The position numbers and the translations under genes were made by a program. From positions 1-42,557 of IMG/VR virus record IMGVR_UViG_3300046463_001303: a stretch of DNA of 42,557 nucleotides; one strand, given 5' to 3'. Origin of the DNA: a virus. The notes beneath the pieces were generated by a model. The model worked only from the letters and a program-made list of their open reading frames with translations, searched no databases and was not told the DNA's origin. Each line of letters opens with the position of its first letter. The stretch's first letter is position 1. This document shows positions 6,928 to 13,167 of the stretch, in pieces.

Positions 6928-7240
6928 CGTCCGGCTCTCCTGTTTCTGCGAACTCGCGAAGCTGACGCGCGTGTTTCGGTTTGATCTGAAATTCTGACGC
7001 GCTAGGGCGCTTGAGCATCCTTGCGGCCAGGTCGGGCGGGGCGTCGATCAGGTTCAGCGCTAGGGTCTGGAAAAGCTCTTCGAACTGCTCGAAGCCCTGG
7101 GCCTTCATCACGATGCCAAGGCGCTGCTCAACACCGGCCGACACCTCAACGGCTAGAAGCTTCACGCCCAGGGCTGCGGCCTTGGCCTTCCTGCGCGCCC
7201 GGTACTCTTTCGAGTTCTGCGCGGCTGTCTTCGCTGCCAT
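6911..7240 (-). CDS. Phage protein, basic N-terminus, possible DNA-binding
   Basis: 109 residues starting MAAKTAAQNSKEYRARRKAK. The highly basic start is followed by LLAVEVSAGVEQRLGIVMKAQGFEQFEELFQTL, which resembles a ribbon-helix-helix strand and two helices, and an acidic tail (ETGEPDDGDQE). A strong AAGGAGG stands 6 bases before the ATG. The 81 bases upstream of it hold no convincing gene. I treat DNA binding as likely but unproven. Confidence 0.7.
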   Translation of the reverse strand: MAAKTAAQNSKEYRARRKAKAAALGVKLLAVEVSAGVEQRLGIVMKAQGFEQFEELFQTLALNLIDAPPDLAARMLKRPSASEFQIKPKHARQLREFAETGEPDDGDQE

Positions 7241-7321
7241 GGGCAGCCTCCTTGATTCCTGATGCGGGTATGGCGAGCCAGAGCTGCCGGCGGCGCTGGC
7301 GCACCTGGTGGCTGACTCGCC

Positions 7322-7780
7322 TCATGCTGCCTTGGCCTGATTCCAGGCACCGGCGGTGGTGAACAGCTGGGCGGCCTGAGCTTCGTCGAGCGACATGGCG
7401 CTGGGTATGGCTATCCACCCGTGGGCCACCAGGTGCTTCGGGTTGCAGCCGGCGCGCAGCTCGGTGTAGTAGTGCTCGATGACCTCGGTCAACTGCTTGG
7501 CCAGGTACATGCCGTTGGGCGCCACCTCGACCGACTTGATGTACTCGGCGCCGGCCTGGTCGATGCACATGCAGCCGATGTAGATAGTCCAGCGGTGCGA
7601 TACGTCGAAGATGGCGTCGACCACCTGGCGGCTGCGGATCACGCGGCAGGTCTTCCAGTTGAACATCCACTGGCGGCCCGCGGGATCGATGTTCACCACG
7701 CACACGTGGTTGGTGGCGAGGATCGAACGGCAAGAGCGCTCGACGCGTGCACGCAGGTTGTGGGGTTTGCGTTTGCTCAT
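7322..7780 (-). CDS. Conserved Pseudomonas phage protein of unknown function
   Basis: 152 residues starting MSKRKPHNLRARVERSCRSI. It contains TNHVCVVNIDPAGRQWMFNW, VVDAIFDVSHRWTIYIGCMC and a C-terminal NPKHLVAHGWIAIPSAMSLD. I recognise this arrangement from many Pseudomonas prophages, where it is unnamed. GGAGG lies 4 bases before the ATG at 7780; a longer in-frame start lacks such a site. Several cysteines are spaced unevenly and do not make an obvious metal site. Confidence 0.8.
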   Translation of the reverse strand: MSKRKPHNLRARVERSCRSILATNHVCVVNIDPAGRQWMFNWKTCRVIRSRQVVDAIFDVSHRWTIYIGCMCIDQAGAEYIKSVEVAPNGMYLAKQLTEVIEHYYTELRAGCNPKHLVAHGWIAIPSAMSLDEAQAAQLFTTAGAWNQAKAA

Positions 7781-7799
7781 GATGCCTCCGGGAGGCTTA

Positions 7800-8114
7800 C
7801 TACTTGGCGAACTTGATCCCGTTCTCACGGGCGATCAGCTTCACGCGCTTAGGGACGGTGGCCAGGGCTTCGGCGGCTTCCTTGATGGATTTGCCTTCGC
7901 TGGCCAGGTACTGGACCGTGGGCGCGAGCTTGTCGCGCTCGGCGCGCATGCGGTCATGGTGGGTGGCCATGCTCTGGCCGCCGGTGCGCTCACCGCTGAC
8001 GCCGGATTCGATCACGCGCACCGTGCGGCCCGCGGCAAAGAAGCTGTCGATCTGCGCGGACAGGTCGTTAATCACCGCGGTGCGCGGATCGGGGAGGGGC
8101 TGGCCGATGTTCAC
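7800..8114 (-). CDS. Phage protein with a C-terminal HTH-like segment
   Basis: 104 residues from a GTG start that overlaps the upstream stop (GTGA). The first half (RTAVINDLSAQIDSFFAAGR) is helical; the C-terminal half (SEGKSIKEAAEALATVPKRV followed by KLIARENGIKF) reads like a helix-turn-helix of the resolvase or sigma-4 kind. A regulatory role in the leftward operon is plausible. It is followed after 19 bases by the next gene. Confidence 0.7.
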   Translation of the reverse strand: MNIGQPLPDPRTAVINDLSAQIDSFFAAGRTVRVIESGVSGERTGGQSMATHHDRMRAERDKLAPTVQYLASEGKSIKEAAEALATVPKRVKLIARENGIKFAK

Positions 8115-8389
8115 TGCACACCCCCGAAGCGGCGCGCCGCGGCATCGGCCTTGGCCTCCAGCTGCTGGGCGAAGTTGATCGCGTCGACCCACTTCCAACG
8201 GAAGCCGCGAACCTTGCCGCTGGACAGCTCGACGATGTGATAGGCCTTGCCGGCCGTCTTCACCTGGTAGCGAATCTTCTGCACGGGCTGCTCCTGGCCG
8301 ATCATGGCGTAGAGGTCTGCGGTTGCGATCTGGGTGCGCTGACGCAGGGCATTGAGGCCCTGCACGCGCTGCTGCATTGATGGGTGCAT
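8111..8389 (-). CDS. Phage protein of unknown function
   Basis: 92 residues starting MHPSMQQRVQGLNALRQRTQ. The centre (IRYQVKTAGKAYHIVELSSG then KVRGFRWKW) looks like an antiparallel sheet and the ends are helical. AGGGAG lies 6 bases before the ATG at 8389; a longer frame to 8413 lacks a ribosome site. It is the first clear gene after the leftward terminator at 8459-8485, so its expression from the early promoter needs read-through or antitermination. Confidence 0.7.
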   Translation of the reverse strand: MHPSMQQRVQGLNALRQRTQIATADLYAMIGQEQPVQKIRYQVKTAGKAYHIVELSSGKVRGFRWKWVDAINFAQQLEAKADAAARRFGGVQ

Positions 8390-8458
8390 GTGTTTCTCCC
8401 TGGCTGTAGGCATTGGTCAGAACCCTGGTCCAGGGTGCTGGCGAATATCGACAGGCGT

Positions 8459-8485
8459 AAAAAAGCCCGGAGTGACCCGGGCTTT
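8459..8485 (-). terminator. Leftward rho-independent terminator (tL1-like position)
   Basis: On the minus strand AAAGCCCGG pairs with CCGGGCTTT (8462-8485 on the plus strand) and is followed by six T residues (complement of 8459-8464). It lies between the first leftward gene and the rest of the leftward operon, as tL1 does in lambda. The flanking 20-base sequence GACAGGCGTAAAAAAGCCCG (8450-8469) is repeated exactly at 9681-9700. Confidence 0.8.
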
Positions 8486-8486
8486 A

Positions 8487-8837
8487 CCTTCCGTACCGCA
8501 GGTACCACCCTACGGGGGTTGTTGCTGGCGCCGCATGAGGCGGGGCCGTCGGCTGAAGTTCACATGGCCTTGTCCTCTGGAGTTGGTCGGGATGCTTCGC
8601 GCATCGGGGTGCGATCTGCCGTCCGGGGTAGCCTGTCCGGATTGCTGGCCGAAACCTGCTAGATCACCTGCCTCCCCTTGAGAGGCATATGTATTTAGGT
8701 GCAGAAAGATCACACCCCGATGCGGCCTGCCGAAGCAGGGCAGCGGGTGGTTTCGCCGGGTTCGTCCTGACCACCCAGGACCTCAACCATCACCGGAATA
8801 GGGCCATTGACGCCAGGCGGGCGTGGCGCTGGTTGAT
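8487..8837 (-). other. 351-base leader without a convincing gene; inverted repeat and possible short ORF
   Basis: GCATCGGGGTGCGATC (8601-8616) and GATCACACCCCGATGC (8708-8723) are inverted copies with one mismatch, able to close a large stem. Within them GCCTC and GAGGC form a small hairpin near 8670-8687. A GTG-started leftward frame (8510-8713, 67 codons, ending RPRLMRRQQQPP) is possible but has no clear ribosome site. The segment lies between the first gene after the leftward promoter and its terminator, where antitermination elements are found in lambdoid phages. Confidence 0.4.
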
Positions 8838-9020
8838 CTATCGGAAGCGCGCGTCGATCTCGGCGTGCTTAGCCTGCAGCTGCTCGATGAGCTTCAGGCG
8901 TTCTTCGCTGGGCAGCGACAGCGCGGCGTAGAGGATGCCCTCGGCCGCGCCGCCGTCGAACTCGGTGGTGCTGGTGGGCTGCCACAGCTTGAACTTGATG
9001 CGGTCAGTCGGTCGCTTTTC
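8838..9020 (-). CDS. First gene of the leftward operon, unknown function
   Basis: 60 residues starting MEKRPTDRIKFKLWQPTSTT, with a helical charged tail (SEERLKLIEQLQAKHAEIDA). AAGGAG followed by six A residues precedes the ATG at 9020, an excellent ribosome site; an in-frame TTG at 9134 would add 38 residues but has none. It is the first gene after the PL-like promoter and precedes a terminator, which is the place of gene N in lambda. It is not arginine-rich like N, so antitermination is speculative. Confidence 0.7.
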   Translation of the reverse strand, partial: EKRPTDRIKFKLWQPTSTTEFDGGAAEGILYAALSLPSEERLKLIEQLQAKHAEIDARFR

Positions 9021-9205
9021 CATTTTTTTCTCCTTCGATTTCCCGTCTGGCCCTCGTTGGAAGGCCAGCCAGTGAAATCCGTCTCGCTTAAAGAACTTGG
9101 TTCCAGTCGATCCCTCGCGGGGCTGGGAGGCCAATTCGCTGACCCCGTGCTAACTGGCGGCTTCACCAGTCGTGTCCCGATCCGCCGTGGCGTCTCGATG
9201 GATAT

Positions 9206-9234
9206 AAATTAGCAACTGCTAAATTACAGGTCAA
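9206..9234 (-). promoter_or_regulatory. PL-like early leftward promoter
   Basis: On the minus strand TTGACC (complement of 9229-9234), a 17-base spacer and TAATTT (complement of 9206-9211) form a near-consensus sigma-70 promoter. Two operator dyads overlap or abut it, so it should be silent in the lysogen. It would transcribe 8838-9020 and, past the terminator, the leftward operon toward integrase. Confidence 0.7.
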
Positions 9235-9247
9235 TAGCAAATGCTAA
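9209..9247 (+). promoter_or_regulatory. Left operator pair (OL-like)
   Basis: TTAGCAACTGCTAA (9209-9222) and ATAGCAAATGCTAA (9234-9247) are dyads of the form TAGCA-N-TGCTA with centres 25 bases apart. The same dyad occurs beside the repressor gene at 11513-11566, again with a 25-base spacing between two copies. They lie over and next to the leftward promoter, as expected for repressor binding. Confidence 0.7.
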
Positions 9248-9327
9248 ATTATTTTGGTGGGTTGGCTAGCGCAGAAATCTCCGACGGAGAGGGTTCACTT
9301 TTCCTACAGCCGCCGCTATGCTTCCGC

Positions 9328-9348
9328 TATAACTGGATGGATATACAG
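9328..9348 (+). promoter_or_regulatory. -10 element with LexA/SOS-box-like sequence
   Basis: TATAAC (9328-9333) is followed directly by CTGGATGGATATACAG (9333-9348), which matches the CTG-N10-CAG rule and has a perfect ATATACAG right half. It ends 16 bases before the start of the DUF1654 gene, so LexA bound here would block that gene. The -35 region is poor. Confidence 0.6.
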
Positions 9349-9364
9349 CTTTCGGAGGTGGGTT

Positions 9365-9682
9365 ATGGCGGGGCAGAGCGAAGCGGCGCAACAGGAGCGC
9401 CAGGGAATGTCAGGGATGGAGCGGCTGAGCCTGCGGGTGTCCGAGATGATCAATCACCCGATCGCGCAGCTGCAGCGCTGGGTGCTGATTCACCGGCTTG
9501 ATAGCGACGGGGATCAGGAGTGGGAGGAAGCGCTGAGCCAGATGGCCGCGACCGAAGAGCTGGAGCTGGAGTACCGCGACGACGGGAGCGTGCTGGTGCG
9601 CTGGGAGGAGCCGGAGAAGGAAGGAATACCAGGTGTGGACGAGTGGGAGCAGGAGAGGGTGGAGGCAGAGGCGCCTTTCTGA
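9365..9682 (+). CDS. DUF1654 family protein, probably SOS-controlled
   Basis: 105 residues. The segment ERLSLRVSEMINHPIAQLQRW, continued by VLIHRLDSDGDQEWEEAL and a charged RDDGSVLVRWEEPEK end, matches the Pseudomonas DUF1654 family, which has no agreed biochemical role. GGAGGT stands 5 bases before the ATG. The gene points away from the leftward operon, lies inside the immunity region between the two operator sets, and has a LexA-box-like sequence over its promoter. This suggests induction on DNA damage, perhaps as an antirepressor or a modulator of lysis; that role is inference. Confidence 0.8.
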   Translation: MAGQSEAAQQERQGMSGMERLSLRVSEMINHPIAQLQRWVLIHRLDSDGDQEWEEALSQMAATEELELEYRDDGSVLVRWEEPEKEGIPGVDEWEQERVEAEAPF

Positions 9683-9689
9683 CAGGCGT

Positions 9690-9715
9690 AAAAAAGCCCG
9701 CTCTGGTTGGCGGGC
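9690..9715 (-). terminator. Terminator of the repressor operon
   Basis: On the minus strand GCCCGC and GCGGGC (9696-9701 and 9710-9715) form a stem with an eight-base loop, followed by six T residues (complement of 9690-9695). It lies 15 bases after the last gene of the repressor operon and just past the end of the convergent DUF1654 gene. Confidence 0.8.
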
Positions 9716-9729
9716 CTATACGGAGATAG

Positions 9730-10095
9730 CTACTTTGCTGTCGCTGCCAAGATGGACAAGATTTGCTCGAAACGGTTATTGAATATCCAGCCAATAATTG
9801 CCGCCAAAATAAGTCCGGCGCCGGAAAAATAGGCAATACGACGCTTGATGGAGGTCAAGTCTCCCTTGACCTCTTTCATATCTTCGCTCATGGAGTCCAG
9901 GTCGCGACGAATGTATTCGACATGGGTCTCGAGGCGAGCTACGCGCGCTTCCATTGGATCTCCTCCCGGTGGCTCACCACCAGTATTGCCTTCTTTTCTG
10001 CGATTGTCATCGGCCTTATCTGTGGGAAGCGACCTGGGTGCGCCTTTCGAATCTGCCACCAAAAACAAAGGCGGCTTGGAGTTTCTTTCGATCAT
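9730..10095 (-). CDS. C-terminally anchored membrane protein of the repressor operon
   Basis: 121 residues: a loose polar N-terminus (to ~45), a coiled coil (MEARVARLETHVEYIRRDLD onward, ~48-88), and one hydrophobic segment (YFSGAGLILAAIIGWIF, ~90-106) with a short tail. This layout, a coiled coil anchored by a single membrane helix, occurs in holin-associated and exclusion proteins. It is the last gene of the transcript that carries the repressor, so it should be made in the lysogen. A role in superinfection exclusion, like RexB, is a hypothesis from position and membrane character. Confidence 0.75.
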   Translation of the reverse strand: MIERNSKPPLFLVADSKGAPRSLPTDKADDNRRKEGNTGGEPPGGDPMEARVARLETHVEYIRRDLDSMSEDMKEVKGDLTSIKRRIAYFSGAGLILAAIIGWIFNNRFEQILSILAATAK

Positions 10096-10424
10096 TCCCG
10101 GTCACCAAGCAGCTCCCTAGCATCGGCGTGCTGCACCATAGCTGCAAGCGTGCTGGCAAGCTCTCGGGCTGTCTCGAGCGGAATTGTAAGGCCTGCTACA
10201 TCGAGCCTGATAACATCCATATCTCCGGATTCTACGCTGGAGACCCCATCTTGAATAAAGAACTTGGTGTTTTTGACATTCACTGTATTCCGGCCAAACG
10301 TTAGGTGTATAGCCTCGGAACCGTTCCAGGCAATGCTGAACGCGTCGAACTTATCTACCTGTTCATCGACATAGGACGAAGCCTTGATATGGGATATGAC
10401 CGCCGTAACTGTTTTTTCGCTCAT
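10092..10424 (-). CDS. Repressor-operon protein of unknown function
   Basis: 110 residues starting MSEKTVTAVISHIKASSYVD. The first 75 residues look like a mixed beta sheet (SIAWNGSEAIHLTFGRNTVN), the last 30 are helical (LETARELASTLAAMVQHADA). The stop overlaps the next gene start (ATGA), so it is probably coupled to the membrane protein that follows. No known family is recognised. Co-transcription with the repressor places it where lambda carries rexA. Confidence 0.7.
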   Translation of the reverse strand: MSEKTVTAVISHIKASSYVDEQVDKFDAFSIAWNGSEAIHLTFGRNTVNVKNTKFFIQDGVSSVESGDMDVIRLDVAGLTIPLETARELASTLAAMVQHADARELLGDRE

Positions 10425-10452
10425 GACCCTTCCTTGCGTTTATCGAAAAATT

Positions 10453-10689
10453 CTAGTCGAATCGGGAAAGCGTGGCTCTCACTACGCGGCCGCCGGATAC
10501 CTCATCTGCATACCCCTTCAAGCGATCAGCTTGGATGTGCAGCGCCTCGATTCTGTCGAGGACCGGCATAACCTCTGACGAATTCCTTTGGCCAACCCCA
10601 GCAAACAGCTCACGGGCAGCCTCTTCCAGATCGCGTGCGGCGGCCTTGAGGTCGCGGCGCAACTCTTGGTTCGGCCTAGTCAGGCTCAT
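10453..10689 (-). CDS. Small helical protein coupled to the repressor gene
   Basis: 78 residues starting MSLTRPNQELRRDLKAAARD. The middle is a continuous amphipathic helix (DLEEAARELFAGVGQRNSSE) and the end is basic. The ATG overlaps the repressor stop (ATGA), so both should be translated from the same lysogenic message. Function unknown; no DNA-binding motif is evident. Confidence 0.7.
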   Translation of the reverse strand: MSLTRPNQELRRDLKAAARDLEEAARELFAGVGQRNSSEVMPVLDRIEALHIQADRLKGYADEVSGGRVVRATLSRFD

Positions 10690-11492
10690 ACCGGATTCCC
10701 ATTCCACACGTACAGCACGCGAGCCAGGATGTGCGTGTCGTCCACGCGGATATCCTCGGGGTCATGGAGCTTGTTGTCCGAGATCATCTTGAAGAGAGAT
10801 TTGCCCTTCTTCTGCAGCCGCTTCACGTAAAGCATTTCGTCGTGGGAGAACAGGTAGATCCCGTCGCCCGTGAACTCTCGGATCGTGACGTCCACCAGCA
10901 ATGGGTCGCGGTCCTTGATCGTCGGCGCCATCGACTGGCCCCAGCCGGTGATCATCTTGAGGTGGAAGTGCTCTTTGAAGGTCACGCCCATCTCGCGCAG
11001 GTGCCGCGGGCTAACCCTGATGTCCTGTAGCATTTCCGGGTATTCGTGCGGGATCTGGCCGCCACCCATCGCCGCGCGCACGTCGTAGTGGGCAATCCAC
11101 ACCTCGTCGCCTACTTGGCCTGGGCGGGAGAAATCCACCGCGATGACGTTAGAAGGTGGCTCTTGAGCTGCAGCCAGCAGGCGCTGGCGAGTTTCGGGCG
11201 CAATGCCTTTCCCGCTTTTCGCGAGCATGTCCTTTACCAGATCCGACGCAGTCTTTGGTTCCGGCTGCGCATCTATCAGCCCTGTGCCACGGGAGGGGGC
11301 GACCAGGGTGCCAGCTGTCAGGCCAATCTTCTGCTCGAGCGTCATCGCGGCCTTTTCGCCCAAATTCCTATGCCCATTGAGAATCTGGGATAGGTAGGAG
11401 GCGTCGAGTCCGTGCTGGTTTGCGAAGTCTTTTTGGGATGCGCCGGCCATTACTGCCTTGAGCGCATCCACCCTCAGTTTATTGGTATCCAT
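10686..11492 (-). CDS. cI: CI-like repressor, S24 peptidase family
   Basis: 268 residues. An N-terminal HTH spans about residues 7-56 (GASQKDFANQHGLDASYLSQ) and a C-terminal S24 domain about 125-265. The catalytic serine is S187 in GWGQSMAPT and the lysine is K224 in YVKRL, so autocleavage chemistry is present. The expected cleavage segment reads RAAMGGG (139-145), with Met-Gly where Ala-Gly or Cys-Gly is usual. It maintains lysogeny by binding the operators at 11513-11566 and 9209-9247. ATG 11492 is preferred; a TTG nine codons earlier lies within an operator. Confidence 0.9.
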   Translation of the reverse strand: MDTNKLRVDALKAVMAGASQKDFANQHGLDASYLSQILNGHRNLGEKAAMTLEQKIGLTAGTLVAPSRGTGLIDAQPEPKTASDLVKDMLAKSGKGIAPETRQRLLAAAQEPPSNVIAVDFSRPGQVGDEVWIAHYDVRAAMGGGQIPHEYPEMLQDIRVSPRHLREMGVTFKEHFHLKMITGWGQSMAPTIKDRDPLLVDVTIREFTGDGIYLFSHDEMLYVKRLQKKGKSLFKMISDNKLHDPEDIRVDDTHILARVLYVWNGNPV

Positions 11493-11512
11493 CCAGCAAT
11501 CATCGCTTCCAG

Positions 11513-11566
11513 TTAGCAATCAGTAAATTACGGTTTGCTATTGCCTTGCACATTAGCAAACGCTAA
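11513..11566 (+). promoter_or_regulatory. Right operator triplet (OR-like)
   Basis: Three dyads are visible: TTAGCAATCAGTAA (11513-11526), TTACGGTTTGCTAT (11528-11541, best read on the minus strand) and TTAGCAAACGCTAA (11553-11566). Their centres are 15 and 25 bases apart. Only the last is near perfect. They lie between the divergent repressor and Cro-like genes. Confidence 0.7.
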
Positions 11567-11569
11567 TCT
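11541..11569 (+). promoter_or_regulatory. PR-like early rightward promoter
   Basis: TTGCCT (11541-11546), a 17-base spacer and TAATCT (11564-11569). The strongest operator dyad covers the spacer and -10, so repressor binding would shut it. It would transcribe the Cro-like gene at 11593 and the replication genes. Confidence 0.6.
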
Positions 11570-11592
11570 GGCGGCTGACAAAGGAGGTGCAC

Positions 11593-11835
11593 ATGAACCT
11601 GCACGAATTTTTGAAGCCGCTCGACGCCGCGTCGCTTGATGGCTTCGCAAAAGCTTGTGAGACCAGCGTTGGCCAGCTGAAGCAGGTTGCATACGGCCAC
11701 CGCCGCCCGAGCGCATCACTCGCTATCAACATCGATCGTGAAAGTCGAGGAGCTGTGACTTGCGAGGTGCTTAGGCCCGATATCGATTGGGCTTACATCC
11801 GCAGTACCGCTTCGGCATCGACAGTGGCTGCTTGA
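11593..11835 (+). CDS. Cro-like regulator
   Basis: 80 residues starting MNLHEFLKPLDAASLDGFAK. The core ACETSVGQLKQVAYGHRRPS is a helix-turn-helix of the YdaS/Cro type, with basic recognition-helix residues. AAGGAGGT lies just before the ATG. It is divergent from the repressor gene across the operators, the position of cro in lambda, so it most likely represses the repressor gene and sets the lytic choice. The rest, about 30 residues, has no clear domain. Confidence 0.85.
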   Translation: MNLHEFLKPLDAASLDGFAKACETSVGQLKQVAYGHRRPSASLAINIDRESRGAVTCEVLRPDIDWAYIRSTASASTVAA

Positions 11836-12338
11836 TGCGCATGTCGCCGATGAGTGAGGCCATGGTCCCAAATGCGGCGTATTGCCACCACATAAAGAAT
11901 CCTGAGGTTTTAGGAATGCAGAATTTTCTCAAGGCTTGCGACGACGTTGTGGGCGAGGCCAACACCAAGGGCCTGGCCACCCTGATGAACATGCCTGCGG
12001 TGAGCCTGCTGCAGCGCGCCAACGCCAACTACGACGGCGCCTGGTTCAACGTGAAGCACCTGTATGCGCTGATTCTGCACACCGGCGACATGCGCCCGAT
12101 CGCTGCGCTGGCCGAAGAGTTCGGGCACAGCATCGTGAAGCACGAGCTGCCTGCGGCCATCGACGTTTACAAGGCGCTGAGCAAAGTCGCGCTTGAGATT
12201 TCGGAGCTGACTGTCGAGACCCACGGCGCCATGGGCGACGGTCGTGTCGACCAAGTTGAGCGGCAGCGGATCCTCCGCGAGATCGATCACGCGGAACAAG
12301 CACTGTCGCAGCTGAAGGCGTCGGTGAAGGTGGCCTGA
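11835..12338 (+). CDS. Phage regulatory CII-family protein
   Basis: 167 residues. MSPMSEAMVPNAAYCHHIKN, LGMQNFLKACDDVVGEAN and GLATLMNMPAVSLLQRANAN match the phage CII-like regulatory family (PF06892, CP76-like). The first helices form an HTH; the C-terminal part is helical and likely oligomerises. The ATG at 11835 shares a base with the preceding stop (TGATG). By position it is the early regulator affecting lysis/lysogeny choice; the promoter it acts on is not identified. Confidence 0.85.
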   Translation: MRMSPMSEAMVPNAAYCHHIKNPEVLGMQNFLKACDDVVGEANTKGLATLMNMPAVSLLQRANANYDGAWFNVKHLYALILHTGDMRPIAALAEEFGHSIVKHELPAAIDVYKALSKVALEISELTVETHGAMGDGRVDQVERQRILREIDHAEQALSQLKASVKVA

Positions 12339-12361
12339 GCCACCGAATTGCAGGCACAAAA

Positions 12362-12388
12362 AAGCCGACGGTCAAGGTCGGCTTCTTC
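12362..12388 (+). terminator. Early rightward terminator (tR1-like)
   Basis: AAGCCGAC (12362-12369) and GTCGGCTT (12377-12384) form a perfect stem around a seven-base loop, followed by CTTCT rather than a pure T run, so termination is probably partial. It separates the regulators from the replication region. Confidence 0.65.
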
Positions 12389-12417
12389 TACAGCGGTAAC
12401 GCAATGTGAGGTCAATT

Positions 12418-13167
12418 ATGCACAGCCAGCCCACCCACCGCAATACCCAGCCTGATTCGTCAGGTTTCGCAATCAGCCACAATATGACGCGTCAGGTCAT
12501 GTCGTCCCGCGAGATCGCGGAACTGCTCGGTTCCAGGCACGACAAGGTCAAGCAGTCGATTGATCGGCTCATCGCGCGCGGCACAATCGTCCAACCCCCA
12601 GTGGGGGATGAACAAGAGCCCGACAGCTTGGGCCGCCCTCGCTCTCTCAAGGTGTACCTGATCGGCAAGCGCGACACCTATGTGATCGTTGCGCAGCTCA
12701 GCCCAGAGTTCACGGCTCGCTTGGTCGATCGCTGGCAGGAACTTGAAGCGCAGGCCGAGCAGCCGCGCCTGCCCACCAACTTCGCCGAAGCGCTGCAAGT
12801 GGCCGCCGACCAGGCACGCGAGAACCAGCACCTGCACCTGGTCATCGAGCAGCAGGCCCCCAAGGTCGCGGCGCTGGAACAGCTCGCCGGCACGCGCGGT
12901 TCGATCTGCATCACCGAGGCAGCCAAGCACCTGGGCATGGGCCCTTTGAAGCTCTTTAACTGGATGTCCGCCAATCGCTGGATCTACCGGCGCACCAGCT
13001 TCGCCAACTGGTCGGCCTTCCAGCCTCGCCTTTCCGCCGGCCTGCTTGAGCACAAGCTGGTCCGCATCCCCAACAACGAATCCGAAGAGCTGAAGACGGT
13101 CGAGCAGGTGATGGTCACCCGCCGCGGCTTGGTCCTGCTCGCTGAAAAGATTGGAGCTCCACTGTGA
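12418..13167 (+). CDS. Rha-family/KilAC antirepressor-like protein
   Basis: 249 residues. The N-terminal region (MTRQVMSSREIAELLGSRHD through DRWQELEAQ) is a Rha-type regulatory domain. A linker (about 118-150) leads to a C-terminal KilAC/ANT domain (about 155-245: APKVAALEQLAGTRGSICIT, then RWIYRRTSFANW and VMVTRRGLVLLAEKI). This pairing is common in phage antirepressors, which bind and disable repressor. GAGGT precedes the ATG at 12418. It overlaps the replication gene that follows. Confidence 0.85.
   Translation: MHSQPTHRNTQPDSSGFAISHNMTRQVMSSREIAELLGSRHDKVKQSIDRLIARGTIVQPPVGDEQEPDSLGRPRSLKVYLIGKRDTYVIVAQLSPEFTARLVDRWQELEAQAEQPRLPTNFAEALQVAADQARENQHLHLVIEQQAPKVAALEQLAGTRGSICITEAAKHLGMGPLKLFNWMSANRWIYRRTSFANWSAFQPRLSAGLLEHKLVRIPNNESEELKTVEQVMVTRRGLVLLAEKIGAPL

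Noticed and set aside
7146-7325. Leftward frame starting on the stop of the 152-residue gene (ATGA)
   Set aside because: It overlaps the next gene by about 95 bases in another frame, is dominated by Arg/Gln repeats, and the following gene has a strong ribosome site of its own.
8510-8713. 67-codon leftward frame in the leader region
   Set aside because: GTG start without a convincing ribosome site and coincident with an inverted repeat; kept only as a possibility within the leader entry.
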